Shown here: piece by piece, positions 44,007-53,656 of the stretch
How the letters are laid out: each line of letters opens with the position of its first letter
How positions within the stretch are numbered: the stretch's first letter is position 1
Assembly (NCBI RefSeq): GCF_014334055.1
Contig: NZ_CP060490.1
Coordinates: 2,759,724-2,823,723, forward strand
DNA from: Oscillibacter hominis
GTDB taxonomy: Bacteria; Bacillota; Clostridia; Oscillospirales; Oscillospiraceae
Length of the DNA stretch: 64,000 nucleotides
Direction of reading: 5' to 3'
Position numbers and translations under genes: made by a program
The notes under the pieces: model-generated
What the model saw: the letters and a program-made list of their open reading frames with translations, nothing else
Told to the model about the DNA's origin: nothing
Databases searched by the model: none

Positions 44007-44891
44007 ATGAAATTCGTACAGGAAAACCTGCCGTTTTTGCTGGCAGGAATCTCCGTGGGCGGGCAGTACGCGCTGATTGCCATCGGCTACACCATGGTCT
44101 ATGGCATTTTGCGGCTCATCAACTTTGCCCATGGCGATGTGTTTATGGTGGCGGGCCTGGCCATGATCTACCTGTCCAGTTGGATGCCGCTCTATGCTGC
44201 CATCCCACTGGTGATCGCGGCGACGGTGCTGATGGGCGTGCTGATTGAAAAGGCGGCTTATAAGCCGCTGCGCTCGGCGCCCCGGATGTCGGTGATGATC
44301 TCCGCCATCGGCGTCAGCTATCTTCTGCAGAACCTGGCGCTGTATATCACCGGCGGCTTGGCCAAGGTCTACCCCAGCATCCCATGGCTGTCTGACCGGG
44401 TGACGGTGGCCGGCGCGTCCACCAGCCGGGTCACCATTGTGACGCCGGTACTGACGATCCTGCTGGTGATCGGGCTGACCATGCTGATCCGCCACACCAA
44501 GATCGGCATGGCCATGCGGGCGGCCTCCAAGGACTTTGAAACGGCCCAGCTCATGGGCATCCGGGTGGACCGGGTGATTTCCACCACCTTTGTCATCGGC
44601 TCTTTTCTGGCGGCCGTGGGTTCGCTGCTGTATTTCACCAACTATCAGTCCGTCATCCCCACCTCCGGCGCCATGCCGGGGCTGAAGGCGTTCGTGGCCG
44701 CTGTGTTTGGCGGCATCGGCTCCATTCCCGGCGCGGTGCTTGGCGCGTTCGTCATCGGCATTTGCGAAAACATCATCAAGGGCCTGGGCTGGACCACCTT
44801 CTCCGACGCCTTCACCTTCGCCCTGCTCATCATCGTATTGTGCGTCAAACCCACGGGACTCTTCGGCGAGAAGTCCACGGATAAGGTGTAA
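44007..44891 (+). CDS. livH: Branched-chain amino-acid ABC transporter permease LivH
   Basis: A 294-residue permease (MKFVQENLPFLLAGISVGGQYALIAIGYTMVYG...) with about eight helices. The LivH signature is LRLINFAHGDVFM near residues 38-50, and the coupling helix region is MAMRAASKDFETAQLMGI. GAGGAGGAAG precedes the ATG at 44007. Confidence 0.95.
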   Translation: MKFVQENLPFLLAGISVGGQYALIAIGYTMVYGILRLINFAHGDVFMVAGLAMIYLSSWMPLYAAIPLVIAATVLMGVLIEKAAYKPLRSAPRMSVMISAIGVSYLLQNLALYITGGLAKVYPSIPWLSDRVTVAGASTSRVTIVTPVLTILLVIGLTMLIRHTKIGMAMRAASKDFETAQLMGIRVDRVISTTFVIGSFLAAVGSLLYFTNYQSVIPTSGAMPGLKAFVAAVFGGIGSIPGAVLGAFVIGICENIIKGLGWTTFSDAFTFALLIIVLCVKPTGLFGEKSTDKV

Positions 44892-44902
44892 GGAGGGGTA
44901 TG

Positions 44903-46000
44903 ATGCATCAGAAGACAAGAACTTACCGGACGCTGGCGGCCATCGCCGCGTTCTATATCCTCCTGTTCGTATTGGAGCAGGTGGTGCCCTCCTATTCCAT
45001 GCTGTTCCCCGTGCTGAAAAAGACAGCGGTCTATGCCCTGGTGGCGGTGTCCATGAACCTGCTCAACGGCTTTACGGGCCTCTTTTCCCTGGGCCAGGCG
45101 GGCTTTATGCTCTTAGGCGCCTACACCTATGCCATCATCATGATCCCGGAGGGCTCAAGGGAGAGCGTCTACCGGATGTTCGGCGGCGAGCACTGGATCA
45201 CCTTCTCCCTGAGCGATGTGTTCGGTTCAGAGGGGGCCGGGGCGGCCGTGGGCATGATCATCGCGCTCCTGTTGGGTGGACTGGTGGCCGCCCTGTTTGC
45301 CTATCTCATCGGCCTGCCGGTGCTGCGGCTCAAAAGCGACTACCTGGCCATTGCCACGCTGGGCTTTGCGGAGATCATCCGGGCCTTTTTCCAGTGGGAT
45401 AAGCTGGGCCCGCTGACCAACGGCGCCAATGTGCTCAACGGGTTCCCGTACTTTAGTTCCGTACTCCCCTTCTATCTGGTGGCCGGCGGGTGCATCGCGG
45501 TGATCGTGCTGCTTATCAACTCCACGTACGGCCGGGCGTTTAAGGCCATCCGGGATGACGAGGTGGCGGCGGAGGCCATGGGAGTCAACCTGGCCCGCCA
45601 CAAGATGGCCTCCTTCGTCATCAGTTCCTTTTTCGCCGGTGTGGGCGGCGGCCTTCTGGCTATGTATCAGTGCATGGCCCAGGCCAACAACTTCAAGACC
45701 AACATGACTTACGAAATCCTGCTGATCGTGGTCATCGGCGGCATCGGGTCCATCAGCGGCTCCGTGCTTGCAAGCTTCCTCTTCACCGCCTGCAACGAGT
45801 GGTGGCTGCGGTTTTTGGACGACGAGTCCCTGGGCATCCCGCTCTTTCGCGGAGGCTTCCGCAAGGTGGTGTTTGCCCTCATCATCATGGTGATCGTGCT
45901 CTTTTTCCGCAAGGGCATCATGGGCGACAAGGAGCTGCCCGATGTGCTGCGGGGGCTGCGGGGTAAGAGACGTCCCCGGAAGGGAGGGACCGCCCAATGA
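44903..46000 (+). CDS. livM: Branched-chain amino-acid ABC transporter permease LivM
   Basis: A 365-residue permease with about ten helices. The LivM signature is NLLNGFTGLFSLGQAGFM (about residues 50-67) and the coupling segment is AFKAIRDDEVAAEAMGVNLARHK. It is longer than LivH by an extra N-terminal helix and a loop. ATG at 44903 is favoured by spacing from GGAGG; ATG at 44900 is immediately before it. Its TGA overlaps the livG start. Confidence 0.94.
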   Translation: MHQKTRTYRTLAAIAAFYILLFVLEQVVPSYSMLFPVLKKTAVYALVAVSMNLLNGFTGLFSLGQAGFMLLGAYTYAIIMIPEGSRESVYRMFGGEHWITFSLSDVFGSEGAGAAVGMIIALLLGGLVAALFAYLIGLPVLRLKSDYLAIATLGFAEIIRAFFQWDKLGPLTNGANVLNGFPYFSSVLPFYLVAGGCIAVIVLLINSTYGRAFKAIRDDEVAAEAMGVNLARHKMASFVISSFFAGVGGGLLAMYQCMAQANNFKTNMTYEILLIVVIGGIGSISGSVLASFLFTACNEWWLRFLDDESLGIPLFRGGFRKVVFALIIMVIVLFFRKGIMGDKELPDVLRGLRGKRRPRKGGTAQ

Positions 46001-46938
46001 GTGACCGGGTATTGTATGTGGAGAACGCCACCATGCAGTTTGGCGGCGTGGTGGCTGTGGATAATCTGAATCTGGAGGTCCATGAGGGGGAGATCGTGGC
46101 CCTCATCGGACCCAACGGCGCGGGAAAGACCACCGCCTTCAATGTCATCACCGGGGTGTACGCGCCCACCAACGGCCGGGTGGAGTTCTGCGGCCGGACC
46201 ATTGTCCGCAACCACCCCCAGGGCAAAATGCGAAAGACCTATGCCGGTATGAATGCGGAGCTGTATACCGGCGAATACAAATTGGAGCCTCTGAGCGGCG
46301 AGAGCGACGAGGAACTGGAGGCGCGCAGGGCCCTGGAGCGCCAGCGGGACGCGGACGCGTTCACCAACCGCGTGATCGTACCTACGCCGGACCAGGTGAC
46401 TGCGCTGGGCATGGCCCGCACCTTCCAGAACATCCGGCTCTGGAAGAGCCAGAGCGTATTCACCAACGTGCTCATCGGCACCCACCTGCGCCGCACCAGC
46501 AACCTCTTCTCCGCCACTTTCCGCCTCAATCAAAAGGAGGAACGGGCCCAGCGGGAGAAGGTGGAGCATCTTTTGGACATCGTGGGTCTCTCCGATGTGA
46601 AGGAGGAGCTGGCCACCTCACTGCCCTACGGCAAGCAGCGGCGGCTGGAGATTGCCCGGGCCCTGGCCACGGAGCCGAAGCTCCTGCTGCTGGATGAGCC
46701 GGCGGCAGGCATGAACCCCCAGGAGACCGACGAACTGACCGAGTTCATCTCCCGTGTCCGCAAGGAATTTCACATGACCATACTGCTCATTGAGCATCAC
46801 ATGGACCTGGTCATGGATATTTCCGAGCGCATCTATGTGCTGGATTTCGGCAAGCTGATCGCCCAAGGCACGCCGGCGGAGATTCAAAACAACCAGCGCG
46901 TCATTGACGCCTATCTGGGGGTGAGTGAAGATGCTTGA
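45997..46938 (+). CDS. livG: Branched-chain amino-acid ABC transporter ATPase LivG, with insertion
   Basis: A 313-residue ATPase, about 55 residues longer than usual LivG. Walker A GPNGAGKTT is at residues 37-45, Q-loop ARTFQNIRLW, signature region LPYGKQRRLEIARAL, Walker B LLLLDEPAAGMNP and H-loop IEHHMD are intact. The extra length is an insert at about residues 70-132, between Walker A and the Q-loop, rich in charged residues (ESDEELEARRALERQRDAD). AGGGAGGG precedes the ATG, which overlaps livM. Confidence 0.94.
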   Translation: MSDRVLYVENATMQFGGVVAVDNLNLEVHEGEIVALIGPNGAGKTTAFNVITGVYAPTNGRVEFCGRTIVRNHPQGKMRKTYAGMNAELYTGEYKLEPLSGESDEELEARRALERQRDADAFTNRVIVPTPDQVTALGMARTFQNIRLWKSQSVFTNVLIGTHLRRTSNLFSATFRLNQKEERAQREKVEHLLDIVGLSDVKEELATSLPYGKQRRLEIARALATEPKLLLLDEPAAGMNPQETDELTEFISRVRKEFHMTILLIEHHMDLVMDISERIYVLDFGKLIAQGTPAEIQNNQRVIDAYLGVSEDA

Positions 46939-47641
46939 GATCAAAGACCTGCATGTGTCCTATGGCGGCATCCGCGCCCTGCGGGGCGTCTCGCTGGAGG
47001 TGCCGGATGGAAAGATCGTCACCCTCATCGGCGCGAACGGCGCCGGCAAGTCCACGCTGCTGCGTACCATCACGGGCCTTGTGAAGGCGGAGTCCGGCTC
47101 CATCCGCTGGGATGGGAAGGAGCTCCGGGGCAAGTCCATTGACCGGATCATCGGCGAGGGCATTGCCATGAGCCCGGAGGGGCGCCGGGTGTTCACCGAC
47201 CTGACGGTGCTGGAAAATTTGAAGATGGGCGCCTATCTGCGCCGCGACAAGGCGGAGATCGAGCTGGACGTCAACTGGGTCTATGAGCTGTTTCCCCGGC
47301 TGAAGGAGCGCTCCTGGCAGCTGGCGGGCACCCTGTCCGGCGGCGAGCAGCAGATGCTGGCCGTGGGCCGGGCACTGATGAGCCGGCCGAAGCTGATGAT
47401 GTTGGATGAGCCCTCTTTGGGCCTTGCGCCGCTGGTGGTGCAGGATATCTTCTCCATCATCCGGGAGATCAACCGCCAGGGCGTCACCGTGCTGCTCATA
47501 GAGCAAAACGCCAATATGGCGCTGAAGATCGCCGACCTGGCCTACGTGCTGGAGACCGGCAACATCACCCTCTCCGGCACAGGAGCGGAGCTGCTGGCCA
47601 ACGAGAGCGTGAAGGAGGCGTATCTGGGCAAGCGGCGGTAA
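46931..47641 (+). CDS. livF: Branched-chain amino-acid ABC transporter ATPase LivF
   Basis: A 236-residue ATPase of standard LivF size: MLEIKDLHVSYGGIRALRGV, Walker A GANGAGKST, GRRVFTDLTVLENL, signature LSGGEQQMLAVGRAL, Walker B MMLDEPSLGLAP. ATG at 46931 follows GGGGTGA and overlaps livG by 8 bases. It completes the five-gene transporter. Confidence 0.96.
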   Translation: MLEIKDLHVSYGGIRALRGVSLEVPDGKIVTLIGANGAGKSTLLRTITGLVKAESGSIRWDGKELRGKSIDRIIGEGIAMSPEGRRVFTDLTVLENLKMGAYLRRDKAEIELDVNWVYELFPRLKERSWQLAGTLSGGEQQMLAVGRALMSRPKLMMLDEPSLGLAPLVVQDIFSIIREINRQGVTVLLIEQNANMALKIADLAYVLETGNITLSGTGAELLANESVKEAYLGKRR

Positions 47642-47724
47642 ACGGGTGCGCTCCCTCTTTGCGGCAAACAGGGAAGAAGGTCCCGACGGACGGCTTACAT
47701 GCGCCGGTTTGAGGAGAAGTGCGT

Positions 47725-48300
47725 ATGAAAAAGGCACTTGTTTTGCTCGCGGTCCTGCTGCTGGCCGCTTGCGCCTGTCAACCAGGCCGGGGAAACGGAT
47801 CTTCCGCCGGCGGGAGCGGCGGGGCGAGCGGCGCAAAGCAGGCGGACTCCTTTGGCACGCCGGAGAGCCTGGGCCGGGAGGAGATCGCCGGCCTTTTCGT
47901 GGAGGGGCTGACGGAGGAGGTGCCGTCTACGTTGTTCATCGGGGATGGATTTTCCCTCTATGTGCCCGATGAGGGCTGGGAGAAGACCTGGGTCAGCGGT
48001 TGGCAGTCCACCGATCATCCGGAGGTGGAGATCCGGGTGGAGACCCACACCGGCAAAAGCATAGAGGAGGTGACGCAGTCCATCTCCGGCTATGCCCTCG
48101 GATCGCTCAATGACGGGGAGGCCTGGGGCAGCGGAGAGGATGGACAGTGCCTCTACCTCCGAATCCTGGAAGGACCGGGGGATCGGGTCTACGCCGTCCT
48201 TGGCGAATATCCGGAAGAGGAGGGCTTTGGCGCCTGTCTGGAGGCCATTGGCCGGAGCGTGGAGGCCAATGATTTTGCGTCCACCGAAAAGAGTAATTGA
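47725..48300 (+). CDS. Lipoprotein of unknown function
   Basis: A 191-residue protein. MKKALVLLAVLLLAACACQ is a lipoprotein signal (lipobox LAAC, Cys17), followed by a Gly/Ser linker (about 21-45) and a folded domain with Trp and acidic residues (FSLYVPDEGWEKTWVSGW; LYLRILEGPGDRVYAVLGEYP). I do not recognise the family. It follows livF by 83 bases without an intervening terminator, so it may be cotranscribed with the transporter. Confidence 0.75.
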   Translation: MKKALVLLAVLLLAACACQPGRGNGSSAGGSGGASGAKQADSFGTPESLGREEIAGLFVEGLTEEVPSTLFIGDGFSLYVPDEGWEKTWVSGWQSTDHPEVEIRVETHTGKSIEEVTQSISGYALGSLNDGEAWGSGEDGQCLYLRILEGPGDRVYAVLGEYPEEEGFGACLEAIGRSVEANDFASTEKSN

Positions 48301-48311
48301 ATAGGCCAGAC

Positions 48312-48346
48312 AAAAGGGAACGGCATGGCAGCCGTTCCCTTTTTTG
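48312..48346 (+). terminator. Terminator after the lipoprotein gene
   Basis: AAAAGGGAACGGC pairs with GCCGTTCCCTTTTTT around ATGGCA. Confidence 0.95.
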
Positions 48347-48458
48347 CTGCCTGAAATTCGGCCGTTTATGAAGTTTTTTGCCAAATTGGAAAAGCCGCGC
48401 ATGAAAACGGAAAAAGAAGAAAACCTAACCCATGAGCAAAAACAAAGGAGTGAACGAT

Positions 48459-49688
48459 TTGGAAACCGCGATTCATAATACCTCTGAAATCGGGCGGCTG
48501 CGGCGGGTGCTGCTGCACCGTCCGGGACAGGAACTGGAAAACCTGATGCCCGAGTATATGGAGCGACTGCTCTTTGATGACATTCCCTATCTTCAGGAGG
48601 CTCAGCGGGAGCACGACGCCTTTGCCGACTGCCTGCGCCAAAGTGGAGCGGAGGTGGTGTACCTGGTGGACCTGGTGGCCGCCTCCCTGACGGATGACGC
48701 GGTGAAGCAGGAGCTGGTGCGCCAGTTCCTGGACGAGGCGGAGGTCCAGGAGCAGCGGGCCCGGGAAATGCTGTCGGAGCTGTTTTTGAGCCTGCCCAAC
48801 CGGGAGATGGTCTCCCAAATGATGGCCGGCGTGAGAAAATCCCAGCTGCGCGAGACCGACCAGGCCCGGCTGAAGGATTACCTGGCCGCCACGGCCGGGG
48901 ACTATCCCTTTGTCATCGACCCTATGCCCAACCTCTATTTTACCCGTGATCCCTTCGCCACCATCGGCCGCGGCGTCTCCATCCACAAGATGCACACCAA
49001 AACGCGCAACCGGGAGACGCTGTTCGCCAAGTTCATTTTCAAATACCACCCGGAGTACAAGAGTGTGCCCCGCTGGTATGACCGGGGAGAGACCACCTCC
49101 CTGGAGGGCGGCGACATCCTCATCCTCTCCCCCGAGGTGCTGGCGGTGGGCATCTCCCAGCGAACCCAGGAGGACTCCATCGACCAGCTGGCCGATACGA
49201 TTTTGACCGAGAGCCCCACCTTCCGGAAGATCCTGGCCTTCGACATCCCCAAGACCCGCTCGTTTATGCATCTGGATACGGTGTTCACCATGGTGGACCG
49301 GGACAAGTTCACCGTTCACCCCAATATCCTCAATGACATCACCGTCTATGTGATGGAGCTGGACGAGAACCGCAAGATGAAGATCCGCCAGGAAGAGGGA
49401 CGGCTGGAGGACATTCTGAAAGAGCACCTGGGCCTCGATCAGGTCACACTGCTGCGCTGCGGCGAAGGCGATGAGATCGACGCGGCCCGGGAGCAGTGGA
49501 ACGACGGCAGCAACACCCTGGCGGTGGCGCCGGGCGAGGTGGTGGTCTACGCCCGCAACTATGTGACCAACCGCCTTCTGGAAGAACACGGCATCAAGAT
49601 CCACACCATCCCCAGCGCCGAGCTCAGCCGGGGCCGCGGCGGCCCCCGGTGCATGTCCATGCCCCTTTGGCGGGAAGACCTGCAGTAA
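48459..49688 (+). CDS. arcA: Arginine deiminase
   Basis: A 409-residue ADI. It opens with [23 protein letters not shown], the standard N-terminus, so I choose TTG at 48459 behind AAAGGAG; an ATG nine codons earlier lacks a ribosome site. Substrate and catalytic motifs are [21 protein letters not shown] and GGPRCMSMP with the nucleophile Cys398. It converts arginine to citrulline and ammonia. argF/arcB and a transporter follow in the same orientation. Confidence 0.96.
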   Translation: METAIHNTSEIGRLRRVLLHRPGQELENLMPEYMERLLFDDIPYLQEAQREHDAFADCLRQSGAEVVYLVDLVAASLTDDAVKQELVRQFLDEAEVQEQRAREMLSELFLSLPNREMVSQMMAGVRKSQLRETDQARLKDYLAATAGDYPFVIDPMPNLYFTRDPFATIGRGVSIHKMHTKTRNRETLFAKFIFKYHPEYKSVPRWYDRGETTSLEGGDILILSPEVLAVGISQRTQEDSIDQLADTILTESPTFRKILAFDIPKTRSFMHLDTVFTMVDRDKFTVHPNILNDITVYVMELDENRKMKIRQEEGRLEDILKEHLGLDQVTLLRCGEGDEIDAAREQWNDGSNTLAVAPGEVVVYARNYVTNRLLEEHGIKIHTIPSAELSRGRGGPRCMSMPLWREDLQ

Positions 49689-49740
49689 GCTGGATAAGCA
49701 TCGGTCTGAGCGCAAACTATAAAAAAGGAGAACCATAGCT

Positions 49741-50736
49741 ATGGCTGTGAATTTAAAGGGAAGAAGCTTTTTGACACTGATGGATTTCACCCCCGGTGAA
49801 ATCCGCTATATGCTGGATTTGGGCCATGACCTCAAATCCAAGCGCAGAGCAGGCATCTGCGACCCCACACTCAAGGGCAAGCACATTGTGCTGCTTTTTG
49901 AAAAGACCTCCACCCGCACCCGCTGCTCTTTTGAAGTGGCCGCCACCCAGGAGGGCGCCCACGTCACCTATCTGGATTCCGGCAGCTCCCAGATGGGCAA
50001 GAAGGAGAGTTTGGAGGACTCCGCCAAGGTGCTGGGCCGCTTTTTCGACGGCATCGAGTACCGCGGCTTTGACCAAAAGGTGGTGGAAGACCTGGCCAAG
50101 TACTCCGGAGTGCCGGTCTGGAACGGCCTGACGGACCTGGATCATCCCACCCAGATCCTGGCGGATATGATGACCATTGAAGAGCACTGCGCCAAGCCTT
50201 TGAACAAGGTGAAGGTGGTTTTCCCTGGCGACGTGCGCAACAACATGTGCTACGCCTGGATGATCGGCGCGGCCAAGATGGGCATGCACTTTGTGGGCCT
50301 TGGCCCGGAGGAGCTGGCCAAGGAGATGGACCACCAGCTGACCAAGAAGATCTTTGAGGTGGCCCGGGAAAACGGCGGACTCATCGAAATCACCGACGAC
50401 ATGGGATGCCTGAAGGACGCGGATGTGATCTACGGTGACATCTGGGCCTCCATGGGTGAGGAGGACCTGATCCCCAAGCGTTCGGAACTGCTCTCCCCCT
50501 ACCGGGTGACGGAGGAGACGCTGAAGGCCACCGGGAACAAGGACGTGCTCTATATGCACTGTCTGCCCTCCTTCCACGACTTTGAGACCAAACTGGCCAA
50601 GGAGTGGAAAGACAAGGGCGTAGACATTCGGGAGGTCACGGACGAGGTGTTCCGCGGCAAGCACTCCGTGGTATTTGACGAGGCGGAAAACCGGATGCAC
50701 TCCATTAAGGCCGTGCTGGTGGCAACGCTGGCATAA
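49741..50736 (+). CDS. arcB: Ornithine carbamoyltransferase
   Basis: A 331-residue OTC. Carbamoyl-phosphate motif FEKTSTRTRCSFE (about residues 54-66), HPTQ in LTDLDHPTQILAD and the ornithine loop MHCLPSFHD are present. Next to arcA it most likely works in the catabolic direction, splitting citrulline into ornithine and carbamoyl phosphate. AAAGGAG precedes the ATG. Confidence 0.96.
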   Translation: MAVNLKGRSFLTLMDFTPGEIRYMLDLGHDLKSKRRAGICDPTLKGKHIVLLFEKTSTRTRCSFEVAATQEGAHVTYLDSGSSQMGKKESLEDSAKVLGRFFDGIEYRGFDQKVVEDLAKYSGVPVWNGLTDLDHPTQILADMMTIEEHCAKPLNKVKVVFPGDVRNNMCYAWMIGAAKMGMHFVGLGPEELAKEMDHQLTKKIFEVARENGGLIEITDDMGCLKDADVIYGDIWASMGEEDLIPKRSELLSPYRVTEETLKATGNKDVLYMHCLPSFHDFETKLAKEWKDKGVDIREVTDEVFRGKHSVVFDEAENRMHSIKAVLVATLA

Positions 50737-50751
50737 CCGGAAAGGAGCCCT

Positions 50752-52137
50752 ATGTCCCGATTCAAAATGCCCACGGCGTACACGATCCTATTTTCGCTGA
50801 TCATCGTGGTGGCCGTGGCAACCTATCTGGTGCCGGCGGGCCAGTACGACTATCAGGACGATGTGCCCGTGGCAGGCACCTACCACGCGGTGGAGCAAAA
50901 TCCCCAGGGCGCGGGAGATGTGGTTCTGGCGGCCTTCAACGGGTTCTATGACGCAGTGGATGTGTGCCTGTTCATCCTGATGGTGGGCGGCTTTTTAGGC
51001 GTGGTGATGAAGACCGGCGCCGTGGATGCGGGCGTATCCAATGTCATCAAAAAGTTAGGCGGCCGTGAGAAATGGCTGATCCCCATTTTGATGGTGCTCT
51101 TCGGCCTGGGCGGAACCTCCTATGGCATGTGGGAGGAGACCATGGCCTTCTATCCGCTGCTCATCCCCATTTTCCTGGCCGCGGGCTACGACGCGGTGGT
51201 GGGAATCTCTGTCATCCTCCTGGGCGCCGGAGCCGGTGTGATCTGCTCCACTGTAAATCCATTTGCCACCGGCATCGCCGCCGGGTTTGCCGGCGTCTCC
51301 CTTGGAGAGGGGATTTTGCTGCGCATCGTCCAGTGGGTGGTCTTTGAAGGCGCGGCCATCTGGTATGTCATGGCCTACGCGGCCAAAGTCAAAAAGAACC
51401 CGGAACTCTCCGTGGTGGGGCGTGGCCATGAGGTGCTGCACACAAAGGCGGGGGAGGCGCCGGAGCTCACCGGCAAGCGCAAGGGCATTCTGGTGCTCTT
51501 TATGCTCACCTTCCTGGTGATGATCTACGGCGTAATCCCCTTTTCCGACATGGGGCTGCCCCTGCCGGAGCTGGGGTGGTGGTTCCCGGAGCTCTCCGGC
51601 CTCTTCCTGGTGTCCGCCATCCTCATCGGCCTCATCGACCGCATGGAGGAGAGCGCCATTGCCGAGGAGTTTGTCACAGGCTCCGCGGACCTGTTGGGCG
51701 TGGCTTTCATCATCGGAATCTCCCGCGGCATCACCGTGCTGATGAACGAGGGCCGCATCACCGACACTGTGCTCCACTGGGGCGAGGATGCCCTGACGGG
51801 TACCGGCTCTCTGGCCTTCATCCTTCTGGTCTTCCTGCTGTACCTGCCTCTCAGCGTGCTGATCCCCTCCTCTTCGGGACTTGCCACGCTCTCCATCCCC
51901 ATCGTGGCGCCCCTGGGCAAGTTTGCTGAGGTGTCCGGCGCCCTGGTGATCACGGCCTTCCAGTCCGCCTCGGGACTGGTAAATATCATCACGCCGACGG
52001 CGGCTGTGGTGATGGGCGCATTGGCCCTGGGCCGGGTGTCCTATGACAGGTGGGTCAAGTATGTGTGGAAGCTGATTGTGCTGTTCGTCCTTTTGACCAT
52101 GGCATTTTTGGCCGTGGGCGCACTGCTTGGCATGTAA
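50752..52137 (+). CDS. YfcC family transporter, probable arginine/ornithine exchanger
   Basis: A 461-residue membrane protein with about 11-12 helices. MPTAYTILFSLIIVVAVATYLVPAGQY is the YfcC N-terminus; GTSYGMWEETMAFYPLLIP and LIPSSSGLATLSIPIVAPLG are conserved segments. The family (PF03606) includes transporters next to arginine deiminase genes that act as arginine/ornithine or citrulline exchangers. It follows arcB by 15 bases. The substrate is inferred from position. Confidence 0.85.
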   Translation: MSRFKMPTAYTILFSLIIVVAVATYLVPAGQYDYQDDVPVAGTYHAVEQNPQGAGDVVLAAFNGFYDAVDVCLFILMVGGFLGVVMKTGAVDAGVSNVIKKLGGREKWLIPILMVLFGLGGTSYGMWEETMAFYPLLIPIFLAAGYDAVVGISVILLGAGAGVICSTVNPFATGIAAGFAGVSLGEGILLRIVQWVVFEGAAIWYVMAYAAKVKKNPELSVVGRGHEVLHTKAGEAPELTGKRKGILVLFMLTFLVMIYGVIPFSDMGLPLPELGWWFPELSGLFLVSAILIGLIDRMEESAIAEEFVTGSADLLGVAFIIGISRGITVLMNEGRITDTVLHWGEDALTGTGSLAFILLVFLLYLPLSVLIPSSSGLATLSIPIVAPLGKFAEVSGALVITAFQSASGLVNIITPTAAVVMGALALGRVSYDRWVKYVWKLIVLFVLLTMAFLAVGALLGM

Positions 52138-52140
52138 CTT

Positions 52141-52179
52141 CATGGCCGGCAAATCCAAGAGATGGATTTGCCGGCCATG
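52141..52179. terminator. Strong hairpin after the arc operon
   Basis: A perfect 17-bp stem (CATGGCCGGCAAATCCA with its complement) around AGAGA. The tail CTGTTCC is poor in T, so it may act by pausing or as a 3' stabiliser. Confidence 0.7.
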
Positions 52180-52246
52180 CTGTTCCGCGGGAGAATCCGA
52201 TTTGACTTCGAATTCACGCCTCTGCATAAATTTGTCAAAACGACGG

Positions 52247-52274
52247 TTGACTTTTTGGCGCAAACACATATAAT
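52247..52274 (+). promoter_or_regulatory. Promoter for the threonine/serine exporter genes
   Basis: TTGACT (52247-52252), 16-base spacer and TATAAT (52269-52274), about 70 bases before the start. Confidence 0.78.
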
Positions 52275-52345
52275 TATCGCGAGTAAACGATATCCTGTTC
52301 ACCGGAGCGGTGTGATTTTTTAGCGGATGGATGGAGAGCGGCTAT

Positions 52346-53167
52346 ATGGATGAAGAAACAGTGAAAGAGCCGGAGCGGGAAAAGGAAACAGATCGCAAGC
52401 AGTGGGAGACGGAGCAGCTTTTGAACTTCTGCTGTGAAATGGGCAAGCAGCTCATCCGCAACGGGGCGGAGATCTACCGGGTGGAGGAGTCAGCGGACCG
52501 GATGCTGGACGCCTATGGGTACCGCGACACGGAGGTGTTTGCCATTCCCTCCTGCATCATCATCAACATCCAGGGGAGCGAGCGGAACCACACCAAGTCC
52601 GTCCGCATCCGCAGCTCCTCCAATAACCTGGACCAGCTGGACCGGCTCAACGCCCTGTGCCGCCGGGTGTGTGAGAAAAAGCCCGCCGTGGAGGACGCCA
52701 TGGAGGAGCTGAAGCGGATTGTAGGGGCGCCGCCCTACTCCCAGTTGATCAGCTACCTGGCCTACGGGTTTGTGGCCACCTGTTTCACCCTCTTTTGGGG
52801 AGGAACGGCCCTGGACGCGCTGGCCGCCTTCCCCTGCGGACTGGTGGTGAAGGTCATTGTGGGCTATATGAGCAAGGTGAATGCCAACGTCTTTTTCACC
52901 AACGTGACCGCCAGCGTCTTTCTTGCCCTGATCCCGTTGGCGCTGTTCTACTTGGGCTGCCCCCTGCACACCGACAAGATCATCATCGGGTCCATCATGC
53001 TCCTGGTGCCAGGGATCGCCATCACCAATGTGATGCGGGATGTGCTCTCGGGGGATTTTCTTACGGCGCTGACCAAGTTCGCGGAAGTGATGATCGTAGC
53101 CATGGCCATTGCCATTGGAATCGCCATTCCGGTTGGAATCGGCAGGATGCTGTTTGGGGTGATTTGA
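52346..53167 (+). CDS. Threonine/serine exporter, ThrE_1 (PF06738) subunit
   Basis: A 273-residue protein: cytoplasmic N-terminal domain (about residues 1-110) with NFCCEMGKQLIRNGAEIYRVEES and FAIPSCIIINIQG, then five helices (LISYLAYGFVATCFTLFWGG... to ...IAIPVGIGRMLFGVI). This is the large half of the split ThrE exporter. ATG at 52346 follows GGAGAG; an ATG five codons earlier is also open. The small subunit follows directly. Confidence 0.9.
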   Translation: MDEETVKEPEREKETDRKQWETEQLLNFCCEMGKQLIRNGAEIYRVEESADRMLDAYGYRDTEVFAIPSCIIINIQGSERNHTKSVRIRSSSNNLDQLDRLNALCRRVCEKKPAVEDAMEELKRIVGAPPYSQLISYLAYGFVATCFTLFWGGTALDALAAFPCGLVVKVIVGYMSKVNANVFFTNVTASVFLALIPLALFYLGCPLHTDKIIIGSIMLLVPGIAITNVMRDVLSGDFLTALTKFAEVMIVAMAIAIGIAIPVGIGRMLFGVI

Positions 53168-53168
53168 G

Positions 53169-53615
53169 TTGGAGAGATATCTTCCCTGCCTGTATGCGTT
53201 TTTGGCCTGCATGGGCTTTTGCTTTATCTTTGAGGTGAAAAAACCGCTCTTTATCTTCCTGGCCAGCCTGACCGGGGCCCTTTCCTGGGCGGCGTTTTTG
53301 CTCTGCGCCCACCTGGGCTCTGAGATCGGCCAGTACTTCCTGGCCACTGTGGTGGTGTCCATCCTCTCGGAGGTCCTGGCCAGGATCATGAAGGCCCCGG
53401 CCGCGATTTTCCTCATCATCGGCATCATCCCGCTGGTGCCCGGCGGCGGACTCTACTATACCATGGACGCCCTGATCAACGGCGATATGCAGCTCTTTTT
53501 GGAAAAGGGAATGTCCACGGCAGCCTATGCCGGGGCGATTGCCGTGGGCGTCTCCATGGTCACATCGGTGTTTCGGATCTTCTTTTGGAAAAGGCGCCCC
53601 GGTCAGCAGGGGTAA
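53169..53615 (+). CDS. Threonine/serine exporter, small membrane subunit (ThrE_2 type)
   Basis: A 148-residue protein with about four helices, the PF12821-type partner of the preceding protein: ILSEVLARIMKAPAAIFLIIGIIPLVPGGG is the conserved core. Translation starts at TTG (53169), one base after the stop of the first subunit, pointing to coupling. Confidence 0.88.
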   Translation: MERYLPCLYAFLACMGFCFIFEVKKPLFIFLASLTGALSWAAFLLCAHLGSEIGQYFLATVVVSILSEVLARIMKAPAAIFLIIGIIPLVPGGGLYYTMDALINGDMQLFLEKGMSTAAYAGAIAVGVSMVTSVFRIFFWKRRPGQQG

Positions 53616-53620
53616 AATAG

Positions 53621-53655
53621 AAGGACGGCCTCCCATATGGGGGGCCGTCCTTTTT
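53621..53655. terminator. Bidirectional terminator
   Basis: AAGGACGGCC-TCCCATATGGGG-GGCCGTCCTTTTT between the convergent exporter and deaminase genes. Confidence 0.92.
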
Positions 53656-53656
53656 G

